From positions 1 to 64,000 of the forward strand of contig NZ_NESC01000012.1 in NCBI RefSeq assembly GCF_003063575.1: 64,000 bases of DNA, in the 5' to 3' direction. Under the pieces are notes generated by a model. The model saw only the letters and a list, made by a program, of their open reading frames with translations. It ran no database searches and was not told the origin of the DNA. The translations under genes were made by a program, and so were the position numbers. This stretch comes from Limnohabitans sp. Jir72 (GTDB lineage: Bacteria; Pseudomonadota; Gammaproteobacteria; Burkholderiales; Burkholderiaceae_C). The stretch's first letter is position 1. The number at the start of each line of letters is the position of its first letter. Shown one piece after another: positions 23,739 through 31,616 of this stretch.

Positions 23739-24920
23739 TTAGAGACTGAAGAACGCTGGGAGTTTCAAATCCAAGGTGTCGCTGATCGCCTCTGTGGCAT
23801 CTTTGAGAGTTGTGACTGAAATGTGGGTGTAAACCTTGGCACCCACACTTCCAGGTGTCTCATGTCCTAGCAAACGATCAATGATGACTTCGGAGATACC
23901 TTTCTCAGCCAGAGCAGACCTGAAGGTATGTCGGAAACTGTGGAAAACAATATCTGGTGGGATGCCCAGGTTTTTCCTCAAGCCGCCAAAAAACTGGCTG
24001 AAAAACCCACCAGCTTTTCCATCTCGTTTTGGCAATTTCCCCCAAAGCGCCGCTCCGGTTTGGCGCTCAACAAAGTTCATAAATCCAAGTTCAAGAAGCT
24101 TGCTGTGGATCGGTATGACTCTAAGCCCAGCGGCGCTCTTCACACTTTGACCTTCTCCACTGTCAGTAATTTTGAAAATCGGTACGCCATCAACAGCCTG
24201 GATATTCCTGACCTCAAGTTGGCAGATTTCTGACAGCCTAGCGCCACTGTAGAGAGCAATAAGCGGAATCCAATAAGCAGCTTCGCCTCCAGCGAGTTTG
24301 ATCGTTGGCATGACACCTCTTTGCCAGATGTCGTGACTGAACAAGCGTGTCAGATGGTCCTTGTCCCAAGGTCTTCGTACCAGCGTGGTTTGGGTTTTTA
24401 TTTCCAAGCCGACCCAAGGATTTTTGGGTAGTAGTTCAAGATCTTGACTGGCGTATTTCAATAAAGTTTTGAGCCAATTCAGCCTGTCCCTAGCTGTTTT
24501 CGTCGTGGTTGTTTGCTCGACCAGCCACGAACGAAATGTATCACCGTCGCGTCGCGTCAGTGATTGAATATCTCGGTCGCCCAGCACAGTTTCATAAAGC
24601 CTGACTGAACGCTCCATTGCCGCTGCTGTGTCCTCACTACGGATGGCAGCCTTACACCAACGTTCATAGACTGTTCTGAGTCGAACGGGCGGAGCTGTAG
24701 GCGCTGATTCTGGATTGAATCCATAAAGTAATTCGGCTCGCTTGACTGTGCCTCTTTGGTTGGCTTCAATGAACGAGCACTGACCGAGGGTGACCACATG
24801 ACGGCCATTTCTGTAGCGGTGTTTGAGCGGGTGGTTTTGAGGCAGGACGACCTTCAAATAGTATGAGCCGCCACGCCGAAACAGACCTGTAACTTTTCTC
24901 ACGATGTCAACACTTTCCAT
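23739..24920 (-). CDS. int: Tyrosine site-specific integrase of the element
   Basis: A 393-aa phage-type integrase. An N-terminal arm-binding region is followed by a core-binding domain (residues 85-185). The catalytic domain has Arg in YSGARLSEICQL (near 236), HSFRHTF (near 335-341, His and Arg), LGHE (near 358) and the nucleophile Tyr in KVYTH (near 368). All catalytic residues are present. It sits 88 bp from the right 65-bp repeat, as integrases commonly do relative to their attachment site. Direct repeats that may be arm sites lie just upstream of its start, so binding could also control its promoter. Confidence 0.93.
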   Translation of the reverse strand: MESVDIVRKVTGLFRRGGSYYLKVVLPQNHPLKHRYRNGRHVVTLGQCSFIEANQRGTVKRAELLYGFNPESAPTAPPVRLRTVYERWCKAAIRSEDTAAAMERSVRLYETVLGDRDIQSLTRRDGDTFRSWLVEQTTTTKTARDRLNWLKTLLKYASQDLELLPKNPWVGLEIKTQTTLVRRPWDKDHLTRLFSHDIWQRGVMPTIKLAGGEAAYWIPLIALYSGARLSEICQLEVRNIQAVDGVPIFKITDSGEGQSVKSAAGLRVIPIHSKLLELGFMNFVERQTGAALWGKLPKRDGKAGGFFSQFFGGLRKNLGIPPDIVFHSFRHTFRSALAEKGISEVIIDRLLGHETPGSVGAKVYTHISVTTLKDATEAISDTLDLKLPAFFSL

Positions 24921-24923
24921 GAA

Positions 24924-24944
24924 GTGCTACATCAATGTGCTACA
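24924..24944. repeat. Right arm-type site: GTGCTACA x2
   Basis: Two GTGCTACA copies with a 13-bp period (spacer TCAAT), in the same orientation as the left pair (spacer TTGAT). It starts 4 bp upstream of the int start codon and ends 63 bp before the right repeat. Confidence 0.55.
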
Positions 24945-25007
24945 AAATGAAGAAAATGAAGCGTAAATCAACGGTAAGTTGTTGATTTCATTCAGATTCT
25001 TGGAATA

Positions 25008-25072
25008 AGTTGACGAGCCTTGACCCCGGCACTGGCTCCACAGTTAGGGCTGCTTGGTTCCCCACCTGACCC
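25008..25072. repeat. Right attachment repeat (3' part of the complete ffs)
   Basis: Identical to 14710-14774 over 65 bp. It is continuous with the 5' part of ffs at 25073-25107. Confidence 0.85.
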
Positions 25073-25107
25073 GGTTGGCCGCTTCACCATGCGGGAAGGC
25101 CCGTCAG
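25010..25107 (-). ncRNA. ffs: 4.5S / signal recognition particle RNA, small bacterial type
   Basis: On the minus strand the gene starts GACGGGCCTT, which pairs with AAGGCTCGTC at the 3' end. In the middle is the domain IV hairpin: GGTCAGGT, GGAA tetraloop flanked by GG and CC, then AAGCAGCC. Compared with the common CC-GGAA-GG, the flanking pairs are swapped to GG-GGAA-CC, a compensatory change that keeps the stem. The RNA binds Ffh to target membrane proteins. A TACAAT box (25113-25118) lies 7 nt upstream of the start. The 3' two thirds is the attachment repeat of the integrative element. It diverges from dnaX. Confidence 0.88.
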
Positions 25108-25112
25108 TGTTG

Positions 25113-25118
25113 ATTGTA
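25113..25118 (-). promoter_or_regulatory. -10 box of ffs
   Basis: TACAAT on the minus strand, 7 nt before the first paired base of the RNA. The -35 region is weak. Confidence 0.55.
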
Positions 25119-25236
25119 GGCGAGCTTGTGGATCTTTCTGTGCCAGGCCTGACTTTTTCCCTTTTTAAGCGGATGACTTGAGGCTTTGATTTTCACCTTT
25201 GCTGGAATGGCTTGGCGGCCCGATAGAATCAGACGC

Positions 25237-27123
25237 ATGTCTTACCTTGTTCTCGCGCGCAAATACCGCCCCCGCAATTTCACCGAAATGGTGGGGCAGG
25301 AGCACGTGGTTCAGGCTTTGACCAATGCTTTGGTGCAGCAGCGTTTGCACCATGCTTATTTGTTCACCGGGACACGGGGCGTGGGCAAGACCACGGTGTC
25401 TCGTATCCTCGCCAAATCGCTCAACTGCCAAGGGGCAGACGGGCAGGGCGGCATCACCGCTGAGCCGTGTGGCGTTTGCCAGGCTTGCCGTGACATCGAT
25501 GCCGGCCGCTTTGTCGATTACACCGAGCTCGATGCTGCGTCCAATCGCGGTGTCGACGAGGTGCAAAGCCTGCTGGAGCAGGCTGTTTACAAGCCTGTGC
25601 AGGGACGTTTCAAGGTCTTCATGATCGACGAGGTGCACATGCTCACCAACACCGCTTTCAATGCGATGTTGAAGACGCTGGAAGAGCCACCTGAATATCT
25701 GAAGTTTGTCCTGGCCACGACCGATCCGCAGAAGGTGCCTGTGACGGTGCTCTCGCGGTGCTTGCAGTTCAACCTGCGCCCCATGGCCCCAGAGACCGTG
25801 TTTGAACACCTGACCCAGGTGCTGGCTGCAGAACAATTGAGTGCTGAACCGCAAGCACTTCGCTTGTTGTCCCGCGCCGCGCGCGGCTCCATGCGTGATG
25901 CCTTGAGCCTGACCGACCAGGCCATCGCTTTTGGCAACGGGCAGTTGCAAGAAGCGGGCGTGCGTCAAATGCTGGGCAGCGTGGACCGGACCCATGTGCT
26001 GCAACTCATCCGCGCTTTGACCGACGGCGATGGCGCGACCGTGGTGGGGCAGGTCAATGCCTTGCGCCTGCAAGGGGTGTCCGCCGCGGCCACGTTGGAA
26101 GACATGGCCATGCTGCTGCAGCGCATGGCTGTGATGCAGATGGTGCCGGGCATGGCCCAGGATGGCGATGACCCCGATACCCAGGGTTTGGCCGATTTGG
26201 CCCAGGCCATGCCTGCCGAGGAAACCCAGCTGCTTTACAGCCTGTGCCTGCATGGGCGCACCGAGTTGGGCTTGGCGCCTGATGAATACGCGGCTTTGAC
26301 CATGGTGTTCTTGCGTTTGCTGGCTTTCAAACCCCCAGCAGGAACGGCAGAAAAAAAAAGTCCGCGAATCAGCCTTCAGCCAGTAACTGAAGTCGCAGCG
26401 GCAACTTCTCGGCCACCTTCTGTGCCACCTGCTGCAGTTGCCCAGCCCCGGGCAGAACCTGCTGCGCAGTCCCCTCAAGTGCCCACGTCAGCGGCACAAA
26501 CATCGCCAGTACCCACTGCACGCCCTTCAACAGTGCCGGTGTCAGAGCCCCCACCTTGGGAAGACCTGCCCGACACCGCAGACTATGCCAGCGACGATGC
26601 CGCAGATGCGTTTGTGGCGTCTTTGCCAGCGTCTGTTCCTGCCGCGTCGGGTCTTCGCGCCTTGCCTGTTCGCGAAGCCTCTGACTCTGCGCGTGTGGAT
26701 GTGCCCAAAGCCGCATCCTCGACCCCTTTGCAGACCACGCCCGAAGGTGATGTCTGGTTTGGCGTGGTGCAAGGCTTGCTGGCGCAAGAAGCCATCACGG
26801 CATTGGTGCGCGAATTGGCTTTGCAGTCGCAGTTGGTGGCGCGCGATGCCGACCAATGGATGCTGCGCATTGAACGCGAATCCCTTAACCACGCAGCCAG
26901 CCGCGAACGCTTACAAACCGCTTTGGCGACAGCAGGACACGGTCAGGTGCAACTGCAAATCGAGCTGGGACCGGTGGTGGACTGCCCGGCAAAACGTTTG
27001 GCCATCGCGGCAGCCGCCAAAATGGTGGCCGCTCAGGCATTGATCGAAAACGATCCGATGGTGCAGGCCATGGTGCGGGATTTCGGTGCACGCATCGTGC
27101 CTGGCAGTTTGCAGGTGGTCTGA
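25237..27123 (+). CDS. dnaX: DNA polymerase III subunits gamma and tau
   Basis: A 628-aa tau. The AAA+ part has Walker A GTRGVGKTT (near 45-53), zinc cysteines in CGVCQAC, Walker B VFMIDEVH, sensor ATTDPQK and the SRC finger. A Pro/Ala-rich linker (residues 375-500) precedes the C-terminal tau domain that binds DnaB and the polymerase. At codons 372-375 a run of nine A (26351-26359) is followed by a hairpin, and stops lie in both other frames. Slippage could therefore make a gamma-like product of about 384 aa. The start at 25237 matches the family N-terminus MSYLVLARKYRP. It heads dnaX-ybaB-recR. Confidence 0.96.
   Translation: MSYLVLARKYRPRNFTEMVGQEHVVQALTNALVQQRLHHAYLFTGTRGVGKTTVSRILAKSLNCQGADGQGGITAEPCGVCQACRDIDAGRFVDYTELDAASNRGVDEVQSLLEQAVYKPVQGRFKVFMIDEVHMLTNTAFNAMLKTLEEPPEYLKFVLATTDPQKVPVTVLSRCLQFNLRPMAPETVFEHLTQVLAAEQLSAEPQALRLLSRAARGSMRDALSLTDQAIAFGNGQLQEAGVRQMLGSVDRTHVLQLIRALTDGDGATVVGQVNALRLQGVSAAATLEDMAMLLQRMAVMQMVPGMAQDGDDPDTQGLADLAQAMPAEETQLLYSLCLHGRTELGLAPDEYAALTMVFLRLLAFKPPAGTAEKKSPRISLQPVTEVAAATSRPPSVPPAAVAQPRAEPAAQSPQVPTSAAQTSPVPTARPSTVPVSEPPPWEDLPDTADYASDDAADAFVASLPASVPAASGLRALPVREASDSARVDVPKAASSTPLQTTPEGDVWFGVVQGLLAQEAITALVRELALQSQLVARDADQWMLRIERESLNHAASRERLQTALATAGHGQVQLQIELGPVVDCPAKRLAIAAAAKMVAAQALIENDPMVQAMVRDFGARIVPGSLQVV
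26351..26392 (+). promoter_or_regulatory. dnaX slippery site (A9) with downstream hairpin
   Basis: A9 followed by G is read GAA AAA AAA AGT. A hairpin (CTTCAG 26374-26379 with CTGAAG 26387-26392) follows after 14 nt. TAA (26384) ends one alternative frame and TGA (26388) the other. This layout supports ribosomal or transcriptional slippage. Confidence 0.6.
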
Positions 27124-27162
27124 CCTTTTCTCTCTGAAACAACTGAAATCAAAGGAAACAAC

Positions 27163-27486
27163 ATGTTCAACAAAGGACAACTCGCGGGCTTGATGAAACA
27201 AGCACAGGCCATGCAGGACAACTTGAAAAAGGCCCAGGATGAATTGGCCAACGTCGAAGTCGAAGGTCAGTCCGGTTCTGGCATGGTCAAGATCTTGATG
27301 ACGTGCAAACACAATGTGCGCCGCGTGACCATCGACCCGAGCCTGCTGGCCGATGACAAGGACATGCTCGAAGACTTGGTGGCCGCAGCGTTCAACGATG
27401 CCGTGCGTCACGCCGAAGAAGTGTCCCAGCAAAAAATGGGCAAGCTGACGGCAGGGTTGCCACCGGGCATGAAATTGCCTTTTTAA
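27163..27486 (+). CDS. ybaB: YbaB/EbfC nucleoid-associated protein
   Basis: A 107-aa homodimeric DNA-binding protein: [20 protein letters not shown] helical N-terminus, [14 protein letters not shown] strand region, and a [11 protein letters not shown]-terminus conserved in the family. It sits between dnaX and recR, its standard position. Its exact cellular role is not settled. Confidence 0.95.
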   Translation: MFNKGQLAGLMKQAQAMQDNLKKAQDELANVEVEGQSGSGMVKILMTCKHNVRRVTIDPSLLADDKDMLEDLVAAAFNDAVRHAEEVSQQKMGKLTAGLPPGMKLPF

Positions 27487-27510
27487 TTTTCAGCGCATCT
27501 TTACACACCC

Positions 27511-28101
27511 ATGGCCGATACCCACGCTCTTGCCACTTTGGTGCAAGCCCTCAAGGGCTTGCCGGGGGTGGGCATCAAGTCGGCTCAGCGCATGGCTTTT
27601 CAGCTGCTGCAAAACGACAGGGCCACGGCCCGCCAATTGGCAGCGGCTTTGCAAAACGCCGTGGACCATGTGCGCCACTGTGAGTGTTGTCACACCTTCA
27701 CGGAGGCAGAGCTTTGTGACACTTGCCAGGACGTGACACGCGATCGCAGCCAGCTGTGCGTGATCGAAACCCCGGCAGACCAATCGGCGATCGAGCGCAC
27801 CGACACTTACCGCGGTTTGTACTTTGTGTTGATGGGCAAACTCAGTCCACTCGATGGGATCGGTCCGCACGATATCGGCTTGGCCAAACTCAAAAAGCGC
27901 GTCACTGACGGCTTGGTTCGCGAAGTCATTTTGGCCACCAACTTCACCGCTGAAGGCGAGGCCACAGCACATGTCATCTCCGAGATGATTCGCCAGCAGG
28001 GCTTGAAGGTCACTCGTTTAGCGCGTGGTGTGCCTGCAGGCAGTGAACTCGAATATGTGGATTTGGGGACCATTGCCCATGCTTTGGTGGACCGGCGTTG
28101 A
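27511..28101 (+). CDS. recR: Recombination mediator RecR
   Basis: A 196-aa protein. The HhH motif [17 protein letters not shown] lies near residue 15, the zinc finger [16 protein letters not shown] near 58-73, and the Toprim domain VIETPAD and the GPHDIGL region after it. With RecO it loads RecA on SSB-coated gaps. It is the third gene of dnaX-ybaB-recR, 24 bp after ybaB. Confidence 0.96.
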   Translation: MADTHALATLVQALKGLPGVGIKSAQRMAFQLLQNDRATARQLAAALQNAVDHVRHCECCHTFTEAELCDTCQDVTRDRSQLCVIETPADQSAIERTDTYRGLYFVLMGKLSPLDGIGPHDIGLAKLKKRVTDGLVREVILATNFTAEGEATAHVISEMIRQQGLKVTRLARGVPAGSELEYVDLGTIAHALVDRR

Positions 28102-28212
28102 AATTTTTTTGATCTCCGTTCCAAGCGCCTGGCAAGCTGGGCCGAGATTTTATGGATTACTTGAAATCCATTACGTGAAAACCCGCTCGGGATTGATACC
28201 GATGTGCTCTTG

Positions 28213-28234
28213 AGGAAGCGCACTTAAGCTTCCT
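28213..28234 (+). terminator. Weak hairpin after recR
   Basis: AGGAAGC pairs with GCTTCCT across 8 nt. There is no strong T-run, so this is a tentative terminator in the 166-bp gap before the binding-protein gene. Confidence 0.3.
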
Positions 28235-28267
28235 GCATCAAGTTTTGATGGTTCAAGGGGGCTCATT

Positions 28268-29308
28268 TTGTTGCGGTTGGTTTGCCCACGACGTTCATTC
28301 TTGCTCGCATCCTTGGGTTCGCTGGCCAGTGGTGTGTTGTCGGCTGCAGAGGCTCCGCGGCCTCATCTTCGTGTCAGCATAGCGTTGGCAGCGCGTCAAA
28401 GTCTTTACCACTTGCCTTTAACGCTGGCTGAGCAGTTGGGTTTCTTCAGACAGGCTGGCTTGGCGGTTGAGTGGACTTCTCAAGAGGGCGGTGCCAAGGC
28501 CTTGGCCAGCGCGCTCAGCGGACAAGCCGATGTGGTCGCCGGCGCGTTTGAGCATTTGTTTGGTCTGCAGCAAAAAGGGATGGCTTACCAGGGTTTTGTG
28601 CAGATGGGGCGTACACCTCAAGTCGCTTTGGGGGTGTCTACGCGCAAAGGTGCCGCCATGCGTTCGATGATGGAGTTGAGAGGCGCACGCATTGGTGTTT
28701 CGGCGATGGACTCGGCGACGCACTGGATGACTTGCCAATGGTTGCTGCAACATGGTCTGTTGCCAGAGGATGTGACTTTCCTCGAGGTGGGCGCTTCGGC
28801 CAATGTGGCAGAGGCATTGCGCCAGGGCACGATCGATGCCTTGTGCAACCCGGATCCCGTGATGCATGCGCTGGAACAGAAAAATGAAATTCGTATTCTG
28901 GGGGACGCGCGCTCCAGGGCCGCCACACGCAAAGTGATGACAGGTGATGTGCCTGGTGCTTGTTTGTTTGCCCGAACCGATTACTTGGAGAGTCAGCCTG
29001 AGGTGGCTCAGGCATTGAGTGATGGTGTGATCCATGCACTCAAGTGGATGCAAACGGCGGGCCTCACCGACATTTGGAAAAACGTGCCTGCGGCACATTG
29101 GCTGGGTGATCGCGCCATTTATCTGGGCGCGTTTGAAAAATTGCGGGAATCGTATGCCATGGATGGCTTGTTCGACGTGCAAGCCGTGCTCAATGCCTGG
29201 CGTGCCCATGCCAGATTGATGGGTTATGGCCCAATGAATCGGCAGGCTTTGATACGGCTTTACACCAACCATTTCGCAAACAAATCCAAGAGCCGATTCG
29301 TGGCCTGA
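28268..29308 (+). CDS. ABC transporter substrate-binding protein, NMT1/TauA type, Tat-exported
   Basis: A 346-aa protein. The N-terminus PRRSFLLASLGSLASGVLSAA has a twin-arginine (Tat) signal and a signal-peptidase site near residue 27. The mature part matches periplasmic binding proteins for sulfonates, nitrate or thiamine precursors: YHLPLTLAEQLGFFRQAGLAVEW is the typical N-terminal strand-helix, followed by GADVV-type and ASANVAEALRQGTIDAL segments. The start is TTG with AAGGGGG upstream; no in-frame ATG exists nearby. No permease or ATPase genes adjoin it, so its partners must be elsewhere. Confidence 0.85.
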   Translation: MLRLVCPRRSFLLASLGSLASGVLSAAEAPRPHLRVSIALAARQSLYHLPLTLAEQLGFFRQAGLAVEWTSQEGGAKALASALSGQADVVAGAFEHLFGLQQKGMAYQGFVQMGRTPQVALGVSTRKGAAMRSMMELRGARIGVSAMDSATHWMTCQWLLQHGLLPEDVTFLEVGASANVAEALRQGTIDALCNPDPVMHALEQKNEIRILGDARSRAATRKVMTGDVPGACLFARTDYLESQPEVAQALSDGVIHALKWMQTAGLTDIWKNVPAAHWLGDRAIYLGAFEKLRESYAMDGLFDVQAVLNAWRAHARLMGYGPMNRQALIRLYTNHFANKSKSRFVA

Positions 29309-29316
29309 ATCCTGGT

Positions 29317-30846
29317 TCAGCGTTTGACGGGTTTGGTCGCTGGGCGGTGTGCGATAGGTGCTGATTTAGCCCTTTTGTGTGGCGCTGGCTTTGCGCTCAG
29401 CCGTGGTGATTGCGAAGTGGGTACCAACACGGCCAGGCTTTGACCGGCGCTCAGGTTGACATTGGGCTTGAGTTTGTTCCAAGTGGCCATGTTGGCTGCG
29501 CTCACCCCATGACGGGCCGCCAAGCTGGCCAATGTATCGCCCTTGCGTGCACTGACCATGATGCGGCGCAAGACAATTTCCGGGGCAAAAGCCAGTTGCG
29601 CGTTGTCCGCCATGTGCTCGCTCACGTCGTTGTCGAGTTGGCCTTTTCGATGAACCAGCAAGGTCGACCCGGCTTTGACCATCATGTGAGCCGGTATGCC
29701 GTTGGCTGAACGCAGTTGATCAACGGGCATATTCACCAAGTTTGCAGCCTCGTCGGCTTTCATGGTGCGTGGCGCTTGCCAAGCTGTCCAAGTGGCCAGG
29801 CGCTGACTGGCATGGTTTTGCAAATTGATGTCGAAGCTGGTGGCGTTGTCCCATGGCAGCAAGATTTGAGGCGTGCCAGCAGCCAAAATCACCGGCCTGT
29901 TCATGGAGGGGTTGAGCGCCTTGAAGTCTTCCACACTGATGCCCGCCAGGCGTGCGGCAACAGCCACATCGATGTCGCGTTCGATTTGTACGCTCTTGAA
30001 GAAGGGGTGGTTCTGGATCAGTGGCAACTGCGTGTTGAACGCTTCGGGTTGTGCCACGATGTTTTTGACCGCCTGTAGTTTGGGCACGTAATAACGAGTC
30101 TCGTTGGGCATGTTCAGGTCGCTGTAGGTCAACGGCTTACCTTGGGCCTTGTTGCGTGCCAAGGCCCTCCCGACGCTGCCTTCGCCCCAGTTGTAGGCGG
30201 CCAGGGCCAGGTGCCAGTCGCCAAACATGCCGTAGAGTTTTTGCAGGTAATCCAGCGCAGCTCGGGTGGACTCGAGCACGTCGCGGCGTTCGTCTCGAAA
30301 CAAATTTTGCTTCAGGTCGAAGTACTTGCCGGTGGCGGGCATGAATTGCCACATGCCAGCGGCCTTGGCCGAGGACACTGCATGGGGATTGAAGGCCGAT
30401 TCAATGAACGGCAGCAAGGCCAGCTCTGTGGGCATGTTGCGCCGCTCCAGCTCTTCAACAATGTGAAAGAGGTAGGGTCGTGAGCGCTCGGTCATGCGCA
30501 AGATGTAGTCGGGGCGGCTGGCGTACCACTGTTCGCGGTTGCGAACATGGTCGTCATCCAAGTCCGGCATGGCAAAACCGCGGCGAATGCGCTCCCAGAT
30601 GTCCGTTGCGGGTATCAGTCCCAGATGGGTCCGTGGCTTGAGCATGACCTCCCGCTCTTGCTGGTCTGCCTTCGTGGTGTTGGTCACAGGAGGTGCTGTA
30701 ACAGGGCGTGGCGTTACCGCTGGCGTGGTTGTGGGCTCCGGGCTGGGGAGCGAAGTCGCACAGCCTGTGAGAAACAGGCTCAATCCAGCCCACACCGCCA
30801 AAGCGGCTGGGCGGCATGAATGCCATAAGGGATAAAGCTTGTTCAT
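29317..30846 (-). CDS. mltD: Membrane-bound lytic murein transglycosylase D, lipoprotein
   Basis: A 509-aa protein with a lipoprotein signal (lipobox LTGC, Cys near residue 29). The SLT domain has the catalytic Glu in LPFIESAFNPHAVS, followed by AAGMWQFMPATG. A C-terminal LysM module (KGDTLASLAARHGVSAANMA) binds peptidoglycan, and a basic Pro/Lys tail ends the protein. It cleaves glycan strands to 1,6-anhydromuropeptides. The start overlaps the gloB stop by 4 bp (ATGA). The mltD-gloB pairing is also found in E. coli. Confidence 0.94.
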   Translation of the reverse strand: MNKLYPLWHSCRPAALAVWAGLSLFLTGCATSLPSPEPTTTPAVTPRPVTAPPVTNTTKADQQEREVMLKPRTHLGLIPATDIWERIRRGFAMPDLDDDHVRNREQWYASRPDYILRMTERSRPYLFHIVEELERRNMPTELALLPFIESAFNPHAVSSAKAAGMWQFMPATGKYFDLKQNLFRDERRDVLESTRAALDYLQKLYGMFGDWHLALAAYNWGEGSVGRALARNKAQGKPLTYSDLNMPNETRYYVPKLQAVKNIVAQPEAFNTQLPLIQNHPFFKSVQIERDIDVAVAARLAGISVEDFKALNPSMNRPVILAAGTPQILLPWDNATSFDINLQNHASQRLATWTAWQAPRTMKADEAANLVNMPVDQLRSANGIPAHMMVKAGSTLLVHRKGQLDNDVSEHMADNAQLAFAPEIVLRRIMVSARKGDTLASLAARHGVSAANMATWNKLKPNVNLSAGQSLAVLVPTSQSPRLSAKPAPHKRAKSAPIAHRPATKPVKR

Positions 30847-31616
30847 TTGAATTCGTTTTTCCAAGCGCGCAATGCTGCAAAGGTCGTGGCATCGTCCACA
30901 GCCAACGCGTCGCGCTGTCGAACTGCTGCTGCCACTGTGTGGTTGCGGCTTCGCAAAAAAGGGTTGATCGCCAACTCTGTCGACAAGCGGGCGGGCAAGG
31001 TGGGCAGGCCTTGTTGGCGCAACTGTGTGCACACGCTGAAGTAGGCGTTCAACGCTGCATTATCAGGGTCAACCGCCAAGGCAAACTTCAGATTGGATAA
31101 GGTGTATTCGTGTGCGGGGCAGACGCGCGTGTCACCCGGCAAGGCCGCCAGACGGTCCAGCGAGTCGAGCATTTGCGCTGGTGTGCCTTCGAACAAGCGG
31201 CCGCAGCCGCCTGAAAAGAGGGTGTCGCCGCAAAAGAGCACGGGTGGCTGATCTGGTAGCGCAGTCCAAAAGGCGATGTGCCCCGCCGTGTGTCCCGGCA
31301 CATCAAGCACTTGCAGACGCAGCCCGTGCCAGAAGATGTCCTCGCCTTGCTGAACGCCATGCACTGCAACCGGCATCTTTTCCATGGTCGGCGCGTGGAC
31401 TGTTGCGCCCGTGTGTTCTGTCAGCTCAGACAGACCTGCGGTGTGATCGGCATGGTGGTGGGTGACTAGAATGGTGTCCAGTTGTACTTGGGGGTTTTGC
31501 GCAAGCCAAGCCAACACCACGGCACCATCGCCCGGGTCTACCACCAAGGCATGGCGGTCATCGTGCAACAACCAAATGTAGTTGTCTGTGAATGCGGGCA
31601 AAGGGATGAGTTTCAT
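30843..31616 (-). CDS. gloB: Hydroxyacylglutathione hydrolase (glyoxalase II)
   Basis: A 257-aa metallo-beta-lactamase-fold enzyme. The di-metal motif THHHADHT lies near residue 52, followed by DVPGHTAGHIAF, GDTLFSGGCGRLFEG and the C-terminal HxxAGH-like region. It hydrolyses S-D-lactoylglutathione in methylglyoxal detoxification. The N-terminus [17 protein letters not shown] matches the family. Its ATG shares the palindrome CATG with the divergent methyltransferase ATG. A TATAAT box lies only 9 nt upstream, so the mRNA may be nearly leaderless. Confidence 0.95.
   Translation of the reverse strand: MKLIPLPAFTDNYIWLLHDDRHALVVDPGDGAVVLAWLAQNPQVQLDTILVTHHHADHTAGLSELTEHTGATVHAPTMEKMPVAVHGVQQGEDIFWHGLRLQVLDVPGHTAGHIAFWTALPDQPPVLFCGDTLFSGGCGRLFEGTPAQMLDSLDRLAALPGDTRVCPAHEYTLSNLKFALAVDPDNAALNAYFSVCTQLRQQGLPTLPARLSTELAINPFLRSRNHTVAAAVRQRDALAVDDATTFAALRAWKNEFK

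Larger units (their letters stand above)
14710..25072. mobile_element. About 10.3-kb integrative element inserted in the SRP RNA gene (ffs)
   Basis: The element is bounded by two identical 65-bp direct repeats (14710-14774 and 25008-25072), giving a unit of 10,298 bp. The repeat is the 3' portion of ffs. The right copy completes a full SRP RNA gene and the left copy is an orphan 3' half, as expected for tyrosine-integrase insertion in the 3' part of an RNA gene. The integrase lies at the right end, next to the repeat. The contents are a serine recombinase, an HUH-type Rep-like protein, an AAA+ ATPase, an SF1 helicase and unknown genes. Base composition differs from the chromosome and varies within the element. 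Autonomous excision or replication is not shown. Confidence 0.85.

Noticed and set aside
25165..26478. A 437-codon minus-strand open frame opposite dnaX
   Set aside because: Composition is typical of antisense shadow frames, and the region is fully explained by dnaX.
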